Both the position numbers and the translations under genes were made by a program. Below are positions 56,666-64,000 of a DNA stretch of 64,000 nucleotides, one piece after another. The notes beneath the pieces are model-generated. The model saw only the letters and a list, made by a program, of their open reading frames with translations, was not told the origin of the DNA and ran no database searches. Position 1 is the first letter of the stretch. Each line of letters starts with the position of its first letter. The stretch comes from Omphalotus guepiniiformis (Eukaryota; Basidiomycota; Agaricomycetes; Agaricales; Omphalotaceae), in assembly GCA_028554645.1 (NCBI GenBank), contig JAQOOI010000021.1, positions 434,001-498,000 on the forward strand, written 5' to 3'.

Positions 56666-58729
56666 CTAACTCACGGCAGCAGCTTTATGAGCAGATTTGG
56701 CACTCGAAGATGCCTTTTCCCATTCCTGCAAGTCTTTTGAGTAGTGTGCAAATGAGGATACAATGGAATGGCTTGCCTTATACTCTGCTGTGCCTTGAAT
56801 GCTCGCCCAGTGCTCTTCAAATGCTCGTACTGTTGCTTTCTTCCCATTTTCCTTTTTGAAGGCAATCATACACAAGTTTCTAGCACATTATGTCAATGTA
56901 AAACAGTGGGTATCAAGGACAAGCACATGTACCTTGCCGTTTTGCTACTCTTGTTGGGCTTGACGAGTTTTTCAGGAACATCATTGTCTGACGCAGTGGT
57001 GGCGGCTCCTGGTACCAATTGTTTGATTGAACTGTTGATGATACTATCAACCACCACCGTGGCAGCTTTAGTGGATTCTTGAGTTGCATCGACTGAACCA
57101 ATAGCTGAAGTACAAAGTGCAGTGGTATCTGAATTGGAGTTGGAGTGAGATGTGGAAGGAAGTGAGTCACTAAGTGCGGTATCATCAGTTGGACACTAAT
57201 TAAAAGCCAAATAAGAGCAGGATTGCGAGCAGGGATTTTAGCACGCACCAGGGACAATGAATTAGACTGCGTGTCTTCCACTGTGGTGGTTTGTTCTGGC
57301 CTATGATTGTGACTGCCAGTCGCCTCCGCTACAAAGGTGGTATGGTTTGAGTCCACGGTCGAACACCTGAATTGTTGATTAGTTTTGAAATGGAATAAAC
57401 TGAGGATATATGGAGCTCACAGTGGATTTACAAACTATAGCAAGGGCAACGTGAATATGGTGGCTTAGACAGATAGTAGAGCACTAAAGCATACTTTGAA
57501 TGTGTTCACCTTAGTTTTCTTCACGTCACTGCCGCAAGGTTCATGGCCTGGGATATTGTGAGAGTCAGACTTGGCATGAGATCGCTTCTGTCCACCATGA
57601 ACTGTCTTTTCTGCACCATCGCCACTGCGAGTAATAGCCTTTTCAATGGCACCTGCACTACCAGTATCAATGTCATCACCATCCACCTCATCATCAACAT
57701 CCTCAGCCTTGATGCTAGATGGCTCGGATTTCTGCGACCTTGTTCTATACCATCCAGCATACAGTTTTGTGGCGAAGTAATGCAGTTTCCAATTTTCTGC
57801 ACAGAAGCGCAACTCAGGAAAGGAAGCCCACATAGCACGATTGAAGCGCCGAACAACCTCATCTGTCGCATTCTCCCATGTTGCTGGTGCCTTGCCTTCT
57901 GCGAGAAACTGTGCCCATAGCTGTCGTGCCAAGCGGCGGATTGCAGCAGCACGTATACCATCAATTATGGTACCGTCTTTCTTTTCAATGTATCGTTGGG
58001 CTACGTTGATCCCATTCGCAGCGCGTGTTCCTCCCCGTTGGCCTTGCCCACTAGATTGACTCTTTTGAGCAGTTTCGAATTTCTGCCATGCTTGTCTAGT
58101 CCAGAAATTAACTCCAGGGAAGTCTTCGGGTTTCAATGCAACTTCCAGGTTGACACCATTTGAAATTGCAGCGCTGACACCACTTGTCTCAGGCATAGAC
58201 AGGCCAAATGGATTGGACACAGTGAGAAGGGCTGGCACGGCGTTCACAAGTGTCATATAAGCATCTCTGGTGTAAACACAGTGAGTGTAATGATGCCTTC
58301 CTAAAAGATAGTTGACGTACTTTAGAGCTGACAACTTTCCTTCCAGACCCTTTCTCTCGCATTCCAATACCCAAATATGTTTTTTCAGCTTTGCCATTTC
58401 CGAACTTTGCATAATGCAGCGGCTACATCCAACTGATCCAAACTCGTCTTTAGCATCATCTTGAATGTGGCCAAAGCTCTGAGGAGAGGAGGTAAGCAAG
58501 AGCTCAGTTAAACTTGCTTGAATATCATTTTTATATAATGGACTTCGCAGCTGGAAGTATGTGAGTGTGGTGCCGTCATAGAGTATAGGCTGCAACATAC
58601 ATCTAGACGGTTTGCTTGACTATGATTTGCAGCACGGTCTGGACCAGCTAGTGCGTATGGAAGTATTGACTCAGTTGAGTTGCTCGATGCCCGTGAAAGA
58701 ACTAACGGTGTTGCAGGTTCTTCCTGCAT
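56666..58729 (-). CDS. Transposon-associated protein of unknown function (downstream of Tnp2)
   Basis: Seven exons: 58729-58601, 58550-58321, 58266-57495, 57434-57421 (14-nt mini-exon), 57366-57249, 57195-56933, 56879-56666; 579 aa, frame continuous. Around residues 55-100 a Cys pair and helix (GCSRCIMQSSEMAKLKKHIW). The central part is most conserved-looking: INVAQRYIEKKDGTIIDGIR, AAAIRRLARQLWAQFLAEGK and LRFCAENWKLHYFATKLYAG, a helical block found in many agaric hypothetical proteins. Then an acidic linker (EDVDDEVDGDDID), a Ser/Thr-rich region and a final helical segment (CMIAFKKENGKKATVRAFEE). It could bind the element ends like plant TnpA (inference); no enzyme motif is visible. Confidence 0.78.
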
Positions 58730-58826
58730 GAAGCAGAAGAGAGAAAGACCAGGTAAGATTGCGTTTTTTGTTCATGTGACAAATAGATAGTTTCTTATCG
58801 TTTTGTGTAGTATTGCAAATTATACT

Positions 58827-61800
58827 CTATGTTTCAGGTTCAATATCTTCGTCGTTCTCTATCCATCCTATCCTTGCTCCCATTTTTAGTCCAGGTCTCT
58901 CCATCATATACCAGCAGTTGACTTGTGACCCATCTTGAAATATAGTACCATATCTTGGATCGGGAGCCATCATAACTACAGCAGAGATGCATTTAATATC
59001 AAATGCACGAACATCAGTGTCCCGGAAATGTTGGACAGTGTAATATGTTCCTGAGGACTGTTTCAACAGACCTTGGTGTGGTTCTCCGTAAAAAGAACCA
59101 ACAGCAAAATGGTATTCTACACTGCCAATTTTTTGTGAAACGTAAAAGTGAATTTCTGCAAAATATGTTTTCCCTAACATTTCAAGCTAAAATGTGCTAG
59201 TGTCAGTCGCATGTGGCCTTGAAGAGAATGCATCACAACTCACCTTAACATTGCGAGCAGTTTGAATACTGCTGATATCCTTCAGATCTTCTTTCCAACA
59301 AGAGCGTGCAATTTGACCATTCGGCAGTGATACGCGGGCCCATCGAACAACGAAAGGCTGATAGCTTTCATCAATAACTGTCCCGTTATTGTCATTACTG
59401 AGTCCATTGTGCAGATAATAGTGAGCAATTGCTCTTGCTTCAAGATTTGACACAGCACGAGCAGCAGTGTCTCTTGCACGGCGAAGTTCATATTGATCTC
59501 CAATGTCAACAGCTCCACGAGGAAGAGCTACCGGCTTTGGTTGAATATCTGGCACCATAGCCATTAGTGCGTTGATTTGAGCTCGTGTGACTGCAATGCT
59601 AGCAATATTCGCAAAAGGATTTGAATGAAGCCGCAAGTCTGAACCCAGAAAGCCAATGATTCTCTCCATTGTCCATTGAGAATAGATGATACCAGGGCCA
59701 ATGCGAACAGTTTCGAATGGCATATGTGAGGGAGCATGTATACTTGCACGAACAAAATGAAGGCGGTCTGTTCTTCGTTGGACATATATACGCTCGAAAA
59801 TATCAGAAGCCTCGGTCAAGAGTCTGTTTGCTTCTTGGACGTCAGAAGGCAAAATTTCCTCCTGGAGAAGAAGCCGAATTCCTCGCACAAGCATGCAATA
59901 TTGCTCCCAATATGGTGCGGGAAGTAAGCCATAGAACAAGCATGGACCAAGCCCAAAAAAATACAAAAGAAATTCCCAAGCTTTGTAACCACTGGATATT
60001 TTCTCAGCAGGATTGCGAGGTGGGCGATCAAACGATCCAGGAATATAAGATGTTGCTGCAACGACATCTTGCCCATGAGCTTTCCAAGCTGCTGTGGGCT
60101 TGAAGACAGCCCATTCCCATGTGTTCTTGTCATCTGTGGAGTCGCAATCGAAGGTGCCACGCCAAAGTGAAATATAGAGATCTGGGATATTGAGTGCGGG
60201 AAGATGCATGCAGTCTCCAGGAAACATTCCAGGAATGCCCAAGCAGGAATTTGATGGAAGTCCACTGAAGATACTTGGTTTAACGATACCAGTCTCAAGG
60301 CGTTGAGCAAGATACTCAGTTTTAGTGCGAGATGCAACCACGCGGTTGAGATTTCTCTGATATGCCTTCTGTGCATCGGTCGAAGTAAAGTTTGCCAATA
60401 GTTTGCGAATGTCGACATCCTCATGATCACATCCTTCTACATGAAAATTCTCCGGTTTAAAGCGCACAGGATAATAATGTGTACCACCTGGCTTATGCCT
60501 TCCAATTAGAGGACAGTACAAGCGGCAATGAACACGTCCGTGGTGGCCAACAAAGCCATTCAAATATGCCATAGCTGGGCCATCGGCACTTCCAAGTGCA
60601 ACAAAGATATTTGAAAGAAAAAGGCGTGCCTCAGCAGCATTCCAGATGCGTATACCACCAGCTCGCTGAATAGCAGCGACATGATATAGTCCGGGAAAGA
60701 GGAAGCTGTCAAGATTTTTGGGCTTATTGGGCCCTGGAATAGATCCACCGAGAAGGACATGTCGTATTTTGTAGCGAGTCGAAGGATGATGATCAAAGAC
60801 AACCCAGATATACATCCAGCAGTCCGAATTCTTGTTACGATATAGTTGAGCACCATCTATTGACATAAGAACCACCATATCATCATCCGCAATCTTGCCA
60901 TCAACTACTACCTGAAGATAGTCTGACCCATCAAAAAAATCCTTATACGCTGATAACTTCACGCCGCCATTGTGTTCGAGTTCTTCCAAGATAGCTTGAG
61001 TGTAAGCTCGGCGATACTGCATGCTAGCAGCACCTTCAGGTGTCCTCCAGAGAGCCTGCAACTGCGGAGCAAGAGGTATTGTGGTGAATTGCTTCCTTGG
61101 TATTTTCTTCTTGCCCTGTACTTTGTGACGAGCCTCTCCGCAATGAGGGCAGTCTGATAGTCCAGCATACGGACCAGTGTATCCAACACAAGAATTCACG
61201 CACATATCCCGAAGGATAGGTGACACCCCACTAAGTCGTTCAATCAACTTCTTCACCTTATAATAGCTTAAAAGCAAGCAATCTGGAAATCGACGCGCAA
61301 TAGCAGCACAGGCATCCTTGTACGTGTCTTCAGAAGCATGTGTTGTGGCAAGGTATAGGTCAAGGCAAAGACGCTCATCTGGATTCGAAATATGAAGGAT
61401 GTTCTGCGGAGGGTCTCGGATTTGCTGTAGAAGGGTTTCGTCAAGTGGCTCTATCTGACTATTCAGTGTGGCAGTCTTGAGTTCATTGATGAAATTATAT
61501 GCTATTTTGATATCGTCTATACGAGGGACAAAGTTTGGAGCCTGTGCTTCGTCTTCATACTGGCAGTCCTGCTCATCTAAATCGTGTTGGTCATCTCGAG
61601 CGGAAGACGAAGCGCATTGTGATTCAGGTGGCATGCTTCTAGTATTGGCGCCTTCAGCCGCATTGATAACCTGGTTAATTTAAAGTGAGAAGAATAGAAT
61701 CGTGACTATAATTAACAAGACGTACAGAGTCCGAATCACTCTGCCGCTCCATATCATTGCACGCAGCAGTCGCAGGACTATCACCCATAAAAAATGGCAT

Positions 61801-62172
61801 GCCATCTTCTTCGAGTCCAGGAGCATAAGAAAATGAAGGTGCTGCAGCATTGACTGCAGAGCTGCTAGAAGCAAGCCCAGAAACGCGCATGCGCTTAGAA
61901 CGCATCTGCAGCACTGGATTAAAAACCTCTCCGAATGATGCGCTAGCTTTGTGTTTCTTGCGTGTACGAGGCCGTTCTGCGGTGGGGCCTTCGAGAACGG
62001 GATACTCTTTTCGAAGATGAGTATAGCGAGTTGAATAACCAACTAGCTTGCCTGGACCGCTGGCCCCCCCACAATGCCTTGTGCAATGGCAAAGCACGCG
62101 GCCTGGCTTTGCTAGGTCGGAAGTTGGCACTGAATCATTTGGATTGAGGTTTTCACTGACTCGTGGAGGCAT
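58827..62172 (-). CDS. Tnp2/EnSpm-like transposase
   Basis: Three exons: 62172-61726, 61670-59244, 59186-58827; 1,077 aa. The N-terminus has a Cys-His cluster (LCHCTRHCGGASGPG). A second Cys cluster follows in the middle (CVNSCVGYTGPYAG with DCPHCGEARH). Catalytic core: FFDGSDYLQ, VVLMSIDGAQLYRNKNSDCW (first Asp), YIWVVFDHHPSTRYK, GGSIPGPNKPKNLDSFLFPG, then GSADGPAMAYLNGFVGHHGR and CRLYCPLIGRHKPGGTHYYP, FPGDCMHLPALNIPDL, and WTMERIIGFLGSDLRLHSNP. These are hallmarks of the fungal Tnp2-type DDE transposases. The last exon is a beta-rich tail (GSFYGEPHQGLLKQSSGTYY). It cuts and pastes DNA with terminal repeats. Reading frame intact, so it could be active. Confidence 0.9.
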
Positions 62173-62480
62173 AGCAAAGAAATGCTAATGAAGACAAGCT
62201 GCCAGCGCAGGTGGTGCAGTGAAAAGAGAGTAAGCAACGCCTAGCAGAGCAGCAGCAACCAGAGTCTACAAGTTATTTCCACTTCAAATATCATGCAGCC
62301 GAGCGGCACGCACCGCGATGCGGGACACTGCACAATATTCGAGAGGACTCGAAGAAGGCTGGTGGCTGGAAGAGTCTGCCAGGAGTTTGCTCATGTTTGG
62401 TCTCTTTGCGCTGCACCTAGCTTCGACTTCGCAAGTAAGGCGATGAAACAAAATACTAGAGAGATACATATGAAGCGTCC

Positions 62481-63473
62481 CTAGAGAGGTGATGGACGTC
62501 CACTCGCAAAGCAAGATATCTTTTCTCCTGTCTGCCTCAGCTTCTCTCCAGTCCGAGTGAACTTCCTCTTCCAGTATTCTGACTCCTCCAATAACTTCTG
62601 CTTTTCTCGGTGCATCTGCTCCAATGCCTTCTGGCTGCGATCTCTCTCTAGAGCATTCCGTTCGCTTTCCTCCTGAGCTTGGCGGCAGGCTTGCTCCACA
62701 CGAAAGAACTTGGCATGAAGGGCATTGCATTCGCGCTGGGAATAACCGAGTTTGACTTGAAGTATCTGCCGCTCGTCTTCAATTTCTTGTTGAATTTGTT
62801 TTGCCTGATCGTAGCGAGCAGCAGCGAGACCGACCATCGCGCTAGTTAAATCGGTCTGAACAGCGATATCTGACACTTGCGAACATCAGCAAACCCACGA
62901 AATTGAAAGAAATCTCAGTGCATTACTTTGCTTAGAGGAGATGCTATCACCATCATGTAATGTAGCGCAAGGTTGTACACCGTTGGCAGGATCCCTGGAG
63001 AAAATAGCCGCAAGGGTGTCAGAGGCAGGATTGGAAGAACTCGCAGGCTACTCACATATCGCAGGAAGGCTCGTCATCTGAATCAATCACTTCAATAACT
63101 CCAGGCGAAACCTCCTCTGCAGTATCATTCTCAGCAAAGAAGGTAGAACGAGGGCACATAAAACCATACCTTTCACCATTGTAACCACTCTCATGTCCAT
63201 TTGTGCATCATCGTACAGGGACTCGATGTATTGCTGCGAGGTTATCTGAGAATCTTCAAAACCACTATCATACAAGCTGAAAATAGCACTAGTCAGAGGA
63301 TGTACCCAGCGACAGAACCATTCAACATACTTTTGCACTTTCTGGCTTGCCCTTACTGCACTGCAACGGGAAGGAGGAATAGATTGCGCGTCACAACTTT
63401 CTAGTTTGGTACGTTTCTGAGGCGGAAAGCGAGGCGAGGGGTCTATTTTGTGTTTTGATTGACTCAAAGGCAT
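62481..63473 (-). CDS. Coiled-coil protein upstream of the transposase
   Basis: Five exons: 63473-63331, 63288-63170, 63116-63056, 62994-62927, 62869-62481; 259 aa. The first ~25 residues are basic (KRTKLES; HKIDPSPRFPPQ). A middle segment with alternating acidic and hydrophobic residues follows (VIEVIDSDDEPSCD). The C-terminal half is a long coiled coil with heptads (AKQIQQEIEDERQILQVKLG, RNALERDRSQKALEQMHREK, LLEESEYWKRKFTR). IDSDDE looks like a SUMO-interaction motif. It has the same orientation as the transposase, 308 bp upstream, so it may belong to the element or be a host gene next to it. Function unknown. Confidence 0.72.
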
Positions 63474-64000
63474 AGTGAGAAGTGGCTAAACTGGCTCACC
63501 CTAGAGCGACAGGTGAATTTGATGACAAAGCCAACTGAAAGCACTTAAGCATATCTTTGGAATCCATGTGCATGCACAGCGCTAAGGACAGAGAAAGCGC
63601 GAGGATGGAAAAGGCGAAACGACTTCAGTCGATGTGGTACTCCAGCCGGATGACGCGTGCACAATCGTGCAAGGTTTCTGCTTATCTCATTCAAATCTGC
63701 GTATTCGGAAAGTATCTCACACGATCGCTTATTGGGGAATACATCCCAGATCCTCTCGACCTTACCGAAACGACGCGTTTTTCACTGGGGCTCATGCACA
63801 TGACTTGAACAGGACCGGCCCGTCTCTGCACTCGAGTCTCGCGCTCCTTCCTTGGCTACATACTGTACATCCATATGCTCCGGGAAACGACTGCGCCAAT
63901 AGCCATCACATATGAACTACATCTCGGATTAGCGCGTTTCAGCGCCGTCGTGTCATCCGTCGCTAGTGGGTCTCCGTGAGTATTGTTTCATGATTGTTAT
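63474..64000. other. Right edge of window, upstream of the coiled-coil gene
   Basis: About 530 bp holding the promoter of the coiled-coil gene and, possibly, the missing right terminus of the transposon. No gene, RNA or repeat I can support. Confidence 0.5.

Larger units (their letters stand above)
56490..63500 (-). mobile_element. EnSpm/CACTA-like DNA transposon, three genes in one direction
   Basis: Three minus-strand genes in tandem with 97 and 308 bp between them: coiled-coil protein, Tnp2-like transposase, accessory protein. The transposase and the accessory protein resemble proteins that recur together in agaric genomes (from memory, not searched). All reading frames are intact. Terminal inverted repeats and the target duplication were not found, so the borders given are only those of the gene block plus the CACTA candidate at 56492; the element may extend past the window. 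Confidence 0.65.

Noticed and set aside
56492..63968. CACTACACC at 56492 and TAGTG at 63964 as terminal repeats of the EnSpm-like element
   Set aside because: Beyond CACTA the inward sequences (CACCATCCAG versus GCGACGGATG) do not match and the flanking 3 bp (TTA, GGT) differ.

Overview
The window is nuclear DNA of a filamentous basidiomycete, most likely an agaric-type Agaricomycete. Genes are packed 0.2-1.3 kb apart and carry many 45-65 bp GT-AG introns, some with 14-31 nt mini-exons. Several families are typical of mushrooms: a tyrosine-kinase-like protein with a TPR-like front end, a Sec14-type RhoGAP, a YRCW-type seven-helix protein and an EnSpm/CACTA-type transposase. Exon borders below are my own joins of conserved reading frames at GT..AG sites; total lengths were checked to be divisible by three.

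Left part (1-20.3 kb) is ordinary housekeeping: Aurora kinase (partial, -), a TKL-like kinase (+), a CRAL-TRIO/RhoGAP protein (-), tRNA-Leu(CAG) with a small intron (-), a 4CL-like acyl-CoA ligase (+), a low-complexity protein (+), a mitochondrial SAM carrier (+), a HOS3-like histone deacetylase (-) and a PITH-domain protein (+).

Middle part (20.3-50.4 kb) is accessory. It holds three UbiA-superfamily membrane enzyme genes. Two are near-identical and lie in a direct segmental duplication; the third is divergent. Around them sit a secreted FAD-linked oxidase, a medium-chain dehydrogenase/reductase (MDR), an aldo-keto reductase and a 7TM protein, with SEN54 (tRNA-splicing endonuclease) in between. 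This looks like a decaying terpenoid/meroterpenoid-type locus. A two-gene Crypton-like unit, made of an Ndc10/GCR1_C-type tyrosine recombinase and a convergent unknown gene, separates the two UbiA duplicates.

The most unusual object is a pair of related mobile elements in opposite orientation (40799-44720 and 52716-55562). Each is flanked by the same 3-bp direct repeat (AGT), has a small hairpin at each end and about 210-bp internal inverted arms, and carries a large tandem array of an 11-bp unit (consensus GTGTATACAGG) whose six frames are all open. The first copy sits exactly at the exon 1/intron 1 junction of the MDR gene and breaks it. I recognise no transposase in either copy and cannot place the family.

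Right part (56-63.5 kb) is a three-gene block on the minus strand: a coiled-coil protein, a Tnp2/EnSpm-like transposase and an accessory protein. It looks like a complete or nearly complete DNA transposon whose termini I could not fix.
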